A stretch of DNA of 36,086 bases from JAGXFP01 sp039714535 (GTDB lineage: Bacteria > Desulfobacterota > Desulfobulbia > Desulfobulbales > JAGXFP01), in NCBI GenBank assembly GCA_039714535.1, contig JBDLJC010000039.1:1-36086 (forward strand), written 5' to 3'. Of the stretch, positions 8,431-16,392 are shown in pieces. The notes under the pieces were generated by a model, which was given only the letters and a program-made list of their open reading frames with translations, ran no database searches and was not told the origin of the DNA. The position numbers and the translations under genes are program-made. Positions within the stretch are counted from its first letter, which is position 1. Each line of letters begins with the position of its first letter.

Positions 8431-8545
8431 AATGAACAGCAGCGCCGTTTCACACTGCTGCTTCAGATGTGCATAAGCCAAGCTGACGAGCAATAATTTG
8501 CCATGTGATTCCGCCTGCTCGTGTGCAGGTAAGCGTAAGACCCGG
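8431..8545. repeat. diverged palindromic intergenic element, copy A
   Basis: This lies in the kdsC-lptC gap. The core 8455-8535 aligns base by base with the palindrome between thiS and thiF (18626-18706), about 70% identical by eye with two single-base indels. Shared blocks include TGCTTCA-ATGTG, GCTG-CGA, ATGTGA, GCCTG-TCGT and GCAG. Its own arms pair poorly, so it looks like a decayed copy. Boundaries are approximate. Confidence 0.55.
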
Positions 8546-8564
8546 ATGGGGTGCTGCGATACAT

Positions 8565-9212
8565 TTAATCATTGTCGAGATATTGGGCGAGAAGCTCATC
8601 CCGTTTGCCTTGGGCTTCAATGATCAGGTCGCAGACTTCCCGAACCGCACCCCGACCACCGGGGTTACTGGTCACATAATGGGCGATCTCGCAGACCTCC
8701 ACCGCCGCATCGGCCACCGCTGCTGCCATCCCCACCCTGATCATGACCGGCAGATCAAGCCAATCATCACCCATATAGGCGACCTGCTCCGGGGCCAAAT
8801 TGAGATCAGCGATAATCTTTTCGTAGACCTCACGCTTGGCGCCGGCACCCTGGTACAGCAGAGTGATGCCGAGATTTTCAGCCCGCCGTTGCACAACTTC
8901 AGAACTGCGGGCGGTAATAATTCCGACCTCCACCCCGGCCTTCTGGAGCAACCTGATACCCAGTCCGTCTTTGGTACTGAAGGCCTTGGTCTCGACGCCA
9001 CCCGGGAGATAGATGATTGAACTGTCGGTCAGAACCCCATCCACATCCAGCAACAAAAGCCTTATTCTGCCAGCCCTTTCGAGATTAGCCCGCCAGGCAT
9101 AGCTCCGTTGCTCGAAACTCTGACGTGCTGCGGCCTGTTCCCGCAAGCCTTGGGTCACTTCACAGTCGGACGGATAACCAGCGCCACCCGGGCCGCAACT
9201 GCCGGCTCCCAT
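8565..9212 (-). CDS. kdsC: 3-deoxy-D-manno-octulosonate 8-phosphate phosphatase (KdsC, HAD family)
   Basis: 215 residues from the ATG at 9210-9212. This start is chosen because GAGGAGA precedes it and it lies 1 bp after the kdsA stop; a longer in-frame extension would overlap kdsA. The HAD nucleophile motif is D56-V-D58-G-V-L-T-D, motif II is IITARSS, and the C-terminal motif is YMGDDWLDLPVM. This matches the small C0-type phosphatase that hydrolyses KDO-8-P to KDO for lipid A-core assembly. About 48 residues precede the HAD core, longer than the usual KdsC N terminus. This extension includes a Gly/Cys-containing MGAGSCGPGGAG start. Confidence 0.92.
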   Translation of the reverse strand: MGAGSCGPGGAGYPSDCEVTQGLREQAAARQSFEQRSYAWRANLERAGRIRLLLLDVDGVLTDSSIIYLPGGVETKAFSTKDGLGIRLLQKAGVEVGIITARSSEVVQRRAENLGITLLYQGAGAKREVYEKIIADLNLAPEQVAYMGDDWLDLPVMIRVGMAAAVADAAVEVCEIAHYVTSNPGGRGAVREVCDLIIEAQGKRDELLAQYLDND

Positions 9213-9213
9213 C

Positions 9214-10056
9214 TTAGTTCTCCTCAACATAAACATAAGGCGCGGCAGCCTGGTGAATCGCCAAAATACTCTCCAGCAACGGCTCGATCTCATCCAGGGG
9301 CCAGGAATTAGGCCCATCACAGAGGGAATTAGCCGGATCGGGATGAACTTCCATAAAGAGCCCGTCGATCCCGGCTGCTACCGCCGCCCTGGCCAGAAAG
9401 GGAATAAACTCCCGTTGGCCACCGGAACTGCTCCCGGCGCCACCTGGTAATTGGACACTATGGGTAGCATCGTAGATCACCGGGCAACCCATGGAGCGCA
9501 TCACCGGGAAAGCACGCATATCGACCACTAGATTGTTATAGCCGAGCATGGCGCCACGCTCGGTCAGCAGCAGATTGCGGTTACCACTCCACTTGATCTT
9601 GCTGACCGCATGCTTCATGTCCCAAGGGGAAAGAAATTGACCTTTTTTAAGACTGATCGGCTTGCCGGACTTACCGGCTGCTACCAGCAGGTCGGTCTGC
9701 CGGCACAGAAAAGCGGGAATCTGTAAAATATCCAGAACTGCCGCCGCCTGTTCCACCTGATCTACTTCATGGATATCAGAGATAATCGGCACCCCGATGG
9801 CCTCACGGACCCGGGCCATAATCTCCAAGCCCTTGTCAATTCCCGGACCCCGGTAGGAATCCAGCGAGGTGCGGTTGGCCTTGTCAAAAGATGTTTTGAA
9901 CACATAGGACATCCCCAGTCTGGCGCAAATCTCCTTGAGGGTACCGGCAACTTCCATTGCCATCTCCTCGGACTCCAGCACACACGGTCCGGCAATCAAT
10001 AAAAAAGGTCGACCTGGGCCGACCTCGAAATAATCTTTAACATTAACTATATCCAT
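9214..10056 (-). CDS. kdsA: 3-deoxy-8-phosphooctulonate synthase (KDO-8-P synthase)
   Basis: 280 residues. The enzyme condenses phosphoenolpyruvate with arabinose 5-phosphate to give KDO-8-phosphate, the precursor of the inner LPS core. The ATG at 10054-10056 has AGGAGG at ideal spacing and gives the family's usual length, so the 19-residue upstream extension of the frame is not used. IAGPCVLES carries C25 at the position typical of metal-dependent KdsA, where E. coli-type non-metal enzymes have Asn. The other expected ligands sit in YDATHSVQ (His) and MEVHPDP...CDGPNS (Glu, Asp). KANRTS and the central GQFLSPWDM are also family motifs. It lies between pyrG and kdsC in one transcription direction. 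Confidence 0.97.
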   Translation of the reverse strand: MDIVNVKDYFEVGPGRPFLLIAGPCVLESEEMAMEVAGTLKEICARLGMSYVFKTSFDKANRTSLDSYRGPGIDKGLEIMARVREAIGVPIISDIHEVDQVEQAAAVLDILQIPAFLCRQTDLLVAAGKSGKPISLKKGQFLSPWDMKHAVSKIKWSGNRNLLLTERGAMLGYNNLVVDMRAFPVMRSMGCPVIYDATHSVQLPGGAGSSSGGQREFIPFLARAAVAAGIDGLFMEVHPDPANSLCDGPNSWPLDEIEPLLESILAIHQAAAPYVYVEEN

Positions 10057-10119
10057 CTTGTCCTCCTGTCTGTAAACAGAAGTTGGCAGAAAATGCCGGT
10101 CATAGTCCGGCAAGCTGCG

Positions 10120-11775
10120 TTATTCCCCTGAGTGCTTTAGTGAGGCCTTGATGAACTCACGGAACAGGGGATGAGGGTTTAAGGGCTGCGATTTGAATTC
10201 CGGATGAAACTGACACCCCAGAAACCAGGGATGGTCTTTAAGTTCAACAATCTCAACCAAGGTGTTATCCGGTGAAACACCGCTGATCACCAACCCTTTG
10301 GCTTCCAATTCTTCGCGGAATTTGGGGTTGAATTCATAGCGATGACGGTGCCGTTCAAATATCTCTTTATTGCCATAGGCAGCAGCGGCAAAAGTTTTCT
10401 TATTAACCTGGCAGGGGTAAGCGCCCAGCCGCAGGGTGCCGCCCATCTCGGACGACTCGTCCCGGGCCTGGACCTGGTTGGTCCGGTAATCGAACCACTC
10501 CTTCATCAGATAGATAACAGGATAAGAGGTGTCGAGATCGAATTCATTACTATCGGCATCCTCCCAGCCCACCACGTTTCGGGCAAATTCTACCACGGCC
10601 AGTTGCATGCCGAGACAGATGCCGAAGAAGGGTATCTTCTTCTCCCGGGCATAGGTGATGGCCTTGACCTTGCCTTCCACCCCCCGCTTACCGAAACCGC
10701 CGGGAACCAGAATACCATGACACCCGGCCAGCAGGGCATCCGGATCCTGATTTTCAAGATCCTCGGCACTGACATAACGCAGTTCAATATGGGCATCATT
10801 GGCAATACCGCCATGCACCAGCGACTCGTGCAGACTCTTGTATGATTCGGTCAGATCAACGTATTTACCGATAATGGCAATAATCACCCGATTGGTCGGG
10901 TGCTGGACCTTCCGCACCAGTTCTTGCCAGGTCTCAAGTTTCGGGGCGCCGGTCCAGATCTGCAATAACGAAAGAATCTTGTCGTCCAGTCCCTCCCGGT
11001 TAAGGCAGAGGGGGACCTCATAAATACTCTCGACATCCTGGGCGGTAATAACGGCATCGGTGGGGACGTTACAGAACAGGGATATCTTTTCTTTAAGATC
11101 CCGGCTCAACGGCAACTCGGTCCGGCACAACAGGATATCGGGCTGGATGCCGATCGCCAGCAACTCCTTGACGGAATGTTGAGTAGGTTTGGTTTTGAAC
11201 TCGCAGGCGGTCTTGATATACGGGACCCAGGTCACGTGAATGAAGATCGAATTTTCCTTGCCGACATCGAGCCGAAACTGCCTGATCGCCTCGATAAAGG
11301 GTAAACTCTCAATATCGCCAATGGTACCGCCAATCTCAATGATAGCGATGTCCGTCTCACCGTCGAGCTGATGAATAGCGTTTTTAATCTCGTCGGTGAT
11401 ATGGGGAATAACCTGGACGGTCCCGCCCAGATAATCGCCACGCCGCTCCTTGGTGATTACCGAGTTATAGATGCGGCCGGTGGTATAATTATTCCTCTGG
11501 CCCAGTACCGCCGAAGTGTAACGCTCATAATGACCAAGATCGAGATCTGTCTCGGCCCCGTCGTCAGTGACATAAACCTCGCCATGCTGGAAGGGATTCA
11601 TGGTGCCCGGATCGACGTTTATGTAGGGATCAAGCTTTTGAAAGGTAATACTCAATCCGCGACATTCCAAAAGAGCGCCAATGGCTGCTGCCGCCAGTCC
11701 TTTTCCTAAAGAGGAAAGAACACCGCCGGTGATAAATATAAACTTTGTTTTTTGAGTTTGGCTGATTTTTTTCAT
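10120..11775 (-). CDS. pyrG: CTP synthase (glutamine hydrolysing)
   Basis: 551 residues from the ATG at 11773-11775, the family length. The enzyme aminates UTP to CTP. The N-terminal synthetase domain has the P-loop ITGGVLSSLGKG (about 15-26). The C-terminal glutamine amidotransferase domain has nucleophile C387 in FFGICLGMQ and the His/Glu pair H524 and E526 in CQFHPEFK. The open frame extends 12 codons upstream to a TTG, but that segment coincides with a good sigma70-like promoter, so the ATG is preferred. No ribosome-binding site precedes it. CTP feeds CMP-KDO formation, consistent with kdsA and kdsC downstream. Confidence 0.96.
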   Translation of the reverse strand: MKKISQTQKTKFIFITGGVLSSLGKGLAAAAIGALLECRGLSITFQKLDPYINVDPGTMNPFQHGEVYVTDDGAETDLDLGHYERYTSAVLGQRNNYTTGRIYNSVITKERRGDYLGGTVQVIPHITDEIKNAIHQLDGETDIAIIEIGGTIGDIESLPFIEAIRQFRLDVGKENSIFIHVTWVPYIKTACEFKTKPTQHSVKELLAIGIQPDILLCRTELPLSRDLKEKISLFCNVPTDAVITAQDVESIYEVPLCLNREGLDDKILSLLQIWTGAPKLETWQELVRKVQHPTNRVIIAIIGKYVDLTESYKSLHESLVHGGIANDAHIELRYVSAEDLENQDPDALLAGCHGILVPGGFGKRGVEGKVKAITYAREKKIPFFGICLGMQLAVVEFARNVVGWEDADSNEFDLDTSYPVIYLMKEWFDYRTNQVQARDESSEMGGTLRLGAYPCQVNKKTFAAAAYGNKEIFERHRHRYEFNPKFREELEAKGLVISGVSPDNTLVEIVELKDHPWFLGCQFHPEFKSQPLNPHPLFREFIKASLKHSGE

Positions 11776-11782
11776 GGAATGC

Positions 11783-11811
11783 ACTATAGCAATACGACTT
11801 GAATTCTCCAA
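11783..11811 (-). promoter_or_regulatory. candidate pyrG promoter (leaderless arrangement)
   Basis: On the minus strand TTGGAG (11806-11811) is followed after 17 bp by TATAGT (11783-11788). The pyrG ATG begins 7 bases after the -10 hexamer, so the transcript would start at or next to the start codon. No Shine-Dalgarno sequence precedes this ATG, which fits a leaderless mRNA. Confidence 0.5.
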
Positions 11812-11930
11812 GTGAAAATTGGCCGGGAATCACTCTTACTCGTCAATTTTATTGGCTTCTGTTTGCTGACAGTCATCAGCTATTTTTTATAGATATTTTT
11901 TTTGGAGAATTGTTTATAAATATCCCTGAC

Positions 11931-13418
11931 ATGTCACAATACAAACTCATTGCCACCATATCGATTTTTCTAATATTATCCCTGCCCGGTTGCGGCAAGG
12001 ATCAAGCCGAAAAAGCAACAGCCCCTGAAGCGCTGCCCAAAGCCACCTTGCCGACTCCGGTCGAGCCTGGCTGCCAATCCTGTCATCCTTATACTTTGGC
12101 CGGGACCCACGCCACCATGTCTTGCACCTCATGCCATGACGGAGATAACCAAACCGCAGACTTTGACGCCGCCCATGTTGGTCTGACCGCTCGTCCCGCC
12201 CATCCCTCCAGGATGCAGGCTAAATGCGGCGACTGTCACCAGCAGACCACCAGCGCCATTACCAGCAACCACTTCACCCTTAATAATGAAATCAATCTGG
12301 TCCGCCGCCATTTCGGGGCCGAGCAAGATCTACAAACCTTGCAAGACATCCCGGTTACCGAGCCCCTCACCTCACCTCTGCAATTGGCCGACGACCTTCT
12401 GCGGCGTCGCTGCCTGCGCTGCCATGTTTATTATGAGGGCGATGAATATTCCCAGGTGCGCCACGGTACCGGCTGCGCTGCCTGTCATCTGGAATACCAG
12501 GACGGCAAGCTGGTGTCCCATAAATTTCTCTCCTTGCCCAGCGACAGTCGCTGCCTGAGCTGTCATTACGGTAACCGGGTCGGCAGCGATTATTATGGCC
12601 GCTTTGACCACGACTTCAAACACGAGTATCGCACCCCCTACCAGCCGGACGGCTCATACGCGCCACGACCATACGCGGTCGAACAACACAATCTCAGCCC
12701 CGACATCCACCAGCAGGCGGGTATGACCTGCAGTGACTGCCATATCGACATGCATGGCGGTAACACCATGAAGACCATCAGTTGCGCGGCCTGTCATCTC
12801 CACCAAACTGAGCAACCACCCCCGGCCGCCCATCTCGCAACTGAATCAGGGCAACTGGTTATCACAACCAGGCAGACCGGCCGCAAAATCATGGTGCCTC
12901 CCGCATCACACCCGGCCCACAACCAATACCAAAATGAGGTGGCCTGTACCGTCTGCCACGCCCAGTGGAGCTACAACGACCAGGACACCCATCTGCTCAG
13001 AATCGACCATGATGACTACGATGAGTGGGATGAGCTGTTCGTCCAGGACAGCTCGGAGGTTGAGGTGCTGTTGTTAAACAGCATATATGGTGAGGAGATA
13101 TGGAGCCCGGCCATGACCGATAAGATAACCGGCCAGAACAAACCAGGCCTGTGGTTAAAGGGCTTTAAAATCAGGCGATGGGCTGCACCGATCATTGCTT
13201 TTGACCAGCAGGGACGCTTGCAGGTCATGCGACCGATTCTTGCCTTAAAACTCTCCTGGGTTGACGAGGAGGGCGAAACCATTTTTGATTCCATCAGCGG
13301 CAAAAGCAAGCAACTAAGACCATATACCCCCCACACCATTGGTAAGGCTGGAGCCTTCTACCGCCAGCGGCTTTCAAAACTCCTGCCAGCAAAACTAAAC
13401 AAGGAAAACTTGCAATAA
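11931..13418 (+). CDS. nine-haem c-type cytochrome lipoprotein
   Basis: 495 residues from the ATG at 11931. A lipoprotein signal ends in the lipobox LPGC (C21), so the protein is exported and lipid-anchored. Nine CXXCH haem-binding motifs occur at residues 48, 65, 99, 161, 182, 208, 267, 285 and 339, with additional His residues available as sixth ligands. The last 150 residues lack haem sites and are acidic, then hydrophobic and basic, with no known domain that I can name. Likely role: periplasmic or outer-membrane electron transfer; the partner is unknown. No strong ribosome-binding site precedes the ATG. Its stop overlaps the start of rlpA by one base (TAATG), and it is divergent from pyrG. 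Confidence 0.88.
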   Translation: MSQYKLIATISIFLILSLPGCGKDQAEKATAPEALPKATLPTPVEPGCQSCHPYTLAGTHATMSCTSCHDGDNQTADFDAAHVGLTARPAHPSRMQAKCGDCHQQTTSAITSNHFTLNNEINLVRRHFGAEQDLQTLQDIPVTEPLTSPLQLADDLLRRRCLRCHVYYEGDEYSQVRHGTGCAACHLEYQDGKLVSHKFLSLPSDSRCLSCHYGNRVGSDYYGRFDHDFKHEYRTPYQPDGSYAPRPYAVEQHNLSPDIHQQAGMTCSDCHIDMHGGNTMKTISCAACHLHQTEQPPPAAHLATESGQLVITTRQTGRKIMVPPASHPAHNQYQNEVACTVCHAQWSYNDQDTHLLRIDHDDYDEWDELFVQDSSEVEVLLLNSIYGEEIWSPAMTDKITGQNKPGLWLKGFKIRRWAAPIIAFDQQGRLQVMRPILALKLSWVDEEGETIFDSISGKSKQLRPYTPHTIGKAGAFYRQRLSKLLPAKLNKENLQ

Positions 13419-14215
13419 TGAAATCTATAACCCCAGTAATAATGGTCCTTCTAATGTCCTGGGCGGTGATGCTCTCCGGCTGCGCTGATATCAAGGCCCC
13501 GGCCCCGGTACTGGTCAGCACCAATACCCGTCCCCAGGATATCCCAAAAAGCAATCGAGTTCCGCCGACCCAGAGACCCTATAAGATAATGGGGAAAAGC
13601 TATTACCCCATACCTTCCGCCCAGGGCTTTCAGGAAACAGGTATCGCCTCCTGGTATGGCCCTAATTTTCACGGTCGCAAAACCTCTAACGGTGAGACTT
13701 ACAACATGCACGGGACAACCGCAGCCCACAAAACCCTGCCGATGAACACCTTCCTGCTCGTCAAAAACCTGGAAAATGGCCGGGAGATGACCGTCAGAGT
13801 TAACGACAGGGGTCCGTTTCACAGGGGCAGGATCATTGATCTGACCCAAACCGGCGCCACCAAACTGGGCTTCATCGGCCAAGGCACGGCCAAGGTCAGG
13901 ATAACCGCTATGGGTGAAGCTACTACCTATCGCCGGGGGGGGCGAGAAACCAAGAGATTCAAGGACCATCCTGATTTTCAAAGCGGCAAATTTTACGTCC
14001 AGATCGGCTCGTTTATCGATGAAAACAATGCCAAGCGCCTTAAGGGCAAGATGATAGCGGCAGGGCACAAGAGCGTTATTCAAAAATTTGATCGGGGTGA
14101 TCAGATATTCTTCAGGGTCCAGGTATGGGTCGGCACAAATTTGGCTGACGCCGAGCGATTCGAGCAACAATTGAACGAAACGGAATTTCCGGGTGCTTTT
14201 GTGGTGGCCCGTTAA
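13418..14215 (+). CDS. rlpA: RlpA-like lipoprotein with double-psi beta-barrel and SPOR domain
   Basis: 265 residues. The signal peptide ends in the lipobox LSGC (C22). A double-psi beta-barrel domain (about 73-166) carries GIASWYGPNFHGRKTSNGE, then VNDRGPF and RIIDLT, the hallmark segments of RlpA. A C-terminal SPOR domain (about 188-265, KFYVQIGSF...) should bind denuded septal peptidoglycan. In the family RlpA acts as a lytic transglycosylase at the septum or as a structural protein; which applies here is not shown. Translation is coupled to the cytochrome gene by the TAATG overlap. Confidence 0.93.
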   Translation: MKSITPVIMVLLMSWAVMLSGCADIKAPAPVLVSTNTRPQDIPKSNRVPPTQRPYKIMGKSYYPIPSAQGFQETGIASWYGPNFHGRKTSNGETYNMHGTTAAHKTLPMNTFLLVKNLENGREMTVRVNDRGPFHRGRIIDLTQTGATKLGFIGQGTAKVRITAMGEATTYRRGGRETKRFKDHPDFQSGKFYVQIGSFIDENNAKRLKGKMIAAGHKSVIQKFDRGDQIFFRVQVWVGTNLADAERFEQQLNETEFPGAFVVAR

Positions 14216-14241
14216 AGTCGCTTGTTTCAGGTCAGATAAGC

Positions 14242-14277
14242 AACCCGGCCACTACTATTTACGCAGTGGGTTTTTTT
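14242..14277 (+). terminator. intrinsic terminator after rlpA
   Basis: AACCC (14242-14246) and ACT (14251-14253) can pair with AGTGGGTT, leaving a 4-base bulge, and the stem runs straight into a seven-T tract (14271-14277). It lies 27 bp after the rlpA stop. Confidence 0.55.
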
Positions 14278-14317
14278 GCCAGTTTTATTAGAACAAATTA
14301 TTAGAACTCACTAACTT

Positions 14318-14890
14318 ATGAAAAAAGTTCACAAAACTGAAATAGATGTCCAAAAAAGCATTCGCTTTCTAATGATCTCCTGCGCATTAATTCTATTAAA
14401 CATAGAAGCAATTCCCATCGCCGAAATCACAAAAAAAGCGTTTGGTGTGCCATTTTCGAGTGAACCAATAGCAATTAGCATGCTCTGGCTTTTATGGATT
14501 TATCTGCTGCTTCAATTTATACACAGTTGCAGAGTTTCACAGCAAAATATTTTTGGAAAGATTGCTAAAGAATTTGGTCACCAATTAGCAAAATACTCGC
14601 ATAAAATGAAAAACAGAATTGATCCTGAATTGTATACGCCGCAATATCTAGTAACGCAAAAGTCAAGATTCAAGCTTTGCTGGGAATGCAAATATTGTCA
14701 GGCAATGACGAATGATCTAGAACCTTCTATAACAATCCAAGTCTCATGCTTCCCTGTAATCAGGCTTAGCGCCATTTCAACTGTTAAGGTTCTACTAGAT
14801 CTTCCAGTTTTTTTGTATCTTGTCATCCCAGCTATAGCCGGGATTCTATCTTTATTATTTCAGCTGAATAACTTTTCAAACAAGTTTTAA
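14318..14890 (+). CDS. AT-rich hypothetical membrane protein
   Basis: 190 residues, no recognised family. Hydrophobic segments at about 16-35, 51-69 and 163-182 flank a basic soluble region that contains a CWECKYC cluster (C121, C124, C127), a possible metal-binding knuckle. Base composition and codon use (AAA, ATT, TTT, TTA, AGA) are much more AT-rich than in the genes on either side. The gene stands alone between the rlpA terminator and a strong bidirectional terminator, suggesting acquisition by transfer. No clear ribosome-binding site precedes the ATG, so the start is moderately sure. Confidence 0.65.
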   Translation: MKKVHKTEIDVQKSIRFLMISCALILLNIEAIPIAEITKKAFGVPFSSEPIAISMLWLLWIYLLLQFIHSCRVSQQNIFGKIAKEFGHQLAKYSHKMKNRIDPELYTPQYLVTQKSRFKLCWECKYCQAMTNDLEPSITIQVSCFPVIRLSAISTVKVLLDLPVFLYLVIPAIAGILSLLFQLNNFSNKF

Positions 14891-14956
14891 CAGCGAAATC
14901 AAGAGAGACGATAAAACGCAATAACAGATCCACCAGCAAACATCTCTGCCACACAT

Positions 14957-14999
14957 AAAAAACCGCGTAATTGGTACCTACCAATTACGCGGTTTTTTT
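14957..14999. terminator. bidirectional intrinsic terminator
   Basis: A perfect 12-bp stem, CCGCGTAATTGG (14963-14974) with CCAATTACGCGG (14981-14992), has a 6-base loop and is flanked by an A-run on the left and seven T on the right. It can therefore stop transcription from both the plus-strand orphan gene and the minus-strand thi operon. Confidence 0.92.
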
Positions 15000-15021
15000 A
15001 TCAGCACCTACAAATCTGCTC

Positions 15022-16311
15022 TTAATGCTTAAAAGAACGCTGCCCGGTAAATTTCATAGCTACCTGGGGCTCAGCCCCATTGCAGGCCTCAATGGTCTCG
15101 AAATCACGCATTGAACCACCGGCCTGGAGAATAGCAGAAACCCCCTGGCTGATTCCAACATCCGCCCCATCCCGGTAAGGGAAAAAGGCATCGGAGATCA
15201 TTACCGAACCCGGTAGGCCAGCCCGATCTTTCATAGTTTGGGCATCAATCGCTTCCTGATCGGCCTTATCCCTCTTGCCCTGTTCAATCTCAAGGGCCAT
15301 ATCCGCATAGGGAATCCCGTGGGTATCGAAGCAAAGGATGTCGGCATATTTGATATAAGCCTTATGGACAGCAATCTCGGCGACCCCAACCCGGTCCTGC
15401 TCACCGGTACCGATGCCCACCGTGCAACCATCTTTGATATATATAACGGAATTTGAAGTAACTCCATGCTCAACCGCCCAGCCAAAGAGCATATCATCGA
15501 TCTCCCTTTGGGTCGGCTCCCGCTCACACTTGTACTCTTTGCCCTTGGAAGTGGTAACTGCAGGCATGAGATCGTTAACAGAACGAATGGAGTTTACCGC
15601 CGACTGCTGAGCAATGATGCCGCCGTCAATCAGGCTCTTGAAATCAACGAAACGGTAGCTTTCGAAATCCGCCAGTTTATCGATCCGGTCAATCTTGATC
15701 ACCCGCAGGTTCTTCCGAGCCGCTAGAATTTCCAAAGTGCCATCTTCAAATTCTGGAGCACAGACAACTTCAAGGTAATTCTTACTCATCAATTCGGCGG
15801 TGGCCTTGTCACAGGGCTTACTCATGATAACAGCCCCGCCAAAGGCGGCGATCCGGTCACAGCGATTGGCCCGATCATAGGCATCGGCCAGAGAATCGGC
15901 AACCGCAGCGCCGCACGGGTTATTATGTTTGAGAATAACCGCCGCCGGCCGGTCGACCATATATTTAATGATATTCAGGCCATTATCAATATCGGTCAGG
16001 TTGATCTTGCCGGGATGCTTACCGACCTGCAGCATGTCTTCGACACTAATGCCGCTGACCAGACCATGACCCGGCTCAATGAACTTGCAGTCGCCCAGAG
16101 CCAGATTGCCATTAACCAGCTCGTAAAGGGCCGCCTCCTGATCAGGGTTTTCACCATAGCGAATCCCTCTCTCGTCGACACTGCCATCTTCCATGGGGAT
16201 AGCCCAGGTCCTTTTCCGGTAGACCAAGGTCTGATCACCAAATGATATCTTCATATCCATCGGGAAATGATCACCAAGAATGGTCGAATACATTTTTTTA
16301 ATATCACTCAT
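15022..16311 (-). CDS. stand-alone AICAR transformylase (PurH C-terminal domain type)
   Basis: 429 residues from the ATG at 16309-16311, chosen because GGAGG lies 8 bases upstream; an upstream in-frame ATG overlaps that Shine-Dalgarno sequence. Motifs of the AICAR formyltransferase domain are clear: RYGENPDQEA, K128-H129-N-N-P-C-G (catalytic Lys/His motif), DRIAAFGG, the REIDDMLFGW segment, GIGTGEQDRV, DAFFPYRDGAD and a C-terminal FTGQRSFKH. The enzyme transfers a formyl group to AICAR to give FAICAR in purine synthesis. The N-terminal IMP cyclohydrolase domain of ordinary PurH is missing, so ring closure must be encoded elsewhere. It is last in the thiFSGH direction. Confidence 0.9.
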   Translation of the reverse strand: MSDIKKMYSTILGDHFPMDMKISFGDQTLVYRKRTWAIPMEDGSVDERGIRYGENPDQEAALYELVNGNLALGDCKFIEPGHGLVSGISVEDMLQVGKHPGKINLTDIDNGLNIIKYMVDRPAAVILKHNNPCGAAVADSLADAYDRANRCDRIAAFGGAVIMSKPCDKATAELMSKNYLEVVCAPEFEDGTLEILAARKNLRVIKIDRIDKLADFESYRFVDFKSLIDGGIIAQQSAVNSIRSVNDLMPAVTTSKGKEYKCEREPTQREIDDMLFGWAVEHGVTSNSVIYIKDGCTVGIGTGEQDRVGVAEIAVHKAYIKYADILCFDTHGIPYADMALEIEQGKRDKADQEAIDAQTMKDRAGLPGSVMISDAFFPYRDGADVGISQGVSAILQAGGSMRDFETIEACNGAEPQVAMKFTGQRSFKH

Positions 16312-16392
16312 AAGAGTAGCCTCCATTTAATATTTATCGGCGGAGCAATTTGCTCTATTTAAATTTTTAAAAAAGTTGGCTTCCGAATCCCC

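Noticed and set aside
9213..9320. 36-codon upstream extension of kdsC
   Set aside because: It overlaps kdsA, has no family similarity, and a strong ribosome-binding site supports the ATG at 9212.
11799..11930. 44-codon N-terminal extension of the cytochrome
   Set aside because: It would bury the lipoprotein signal peptide; the ATG at 11931 places the lipobox normally.
13451..14170. 239-codon open frame antisense to rlpA
   Set aside because: RlpA motifs on the plus strand are unmistakable; the antisense product has no domain pattern.
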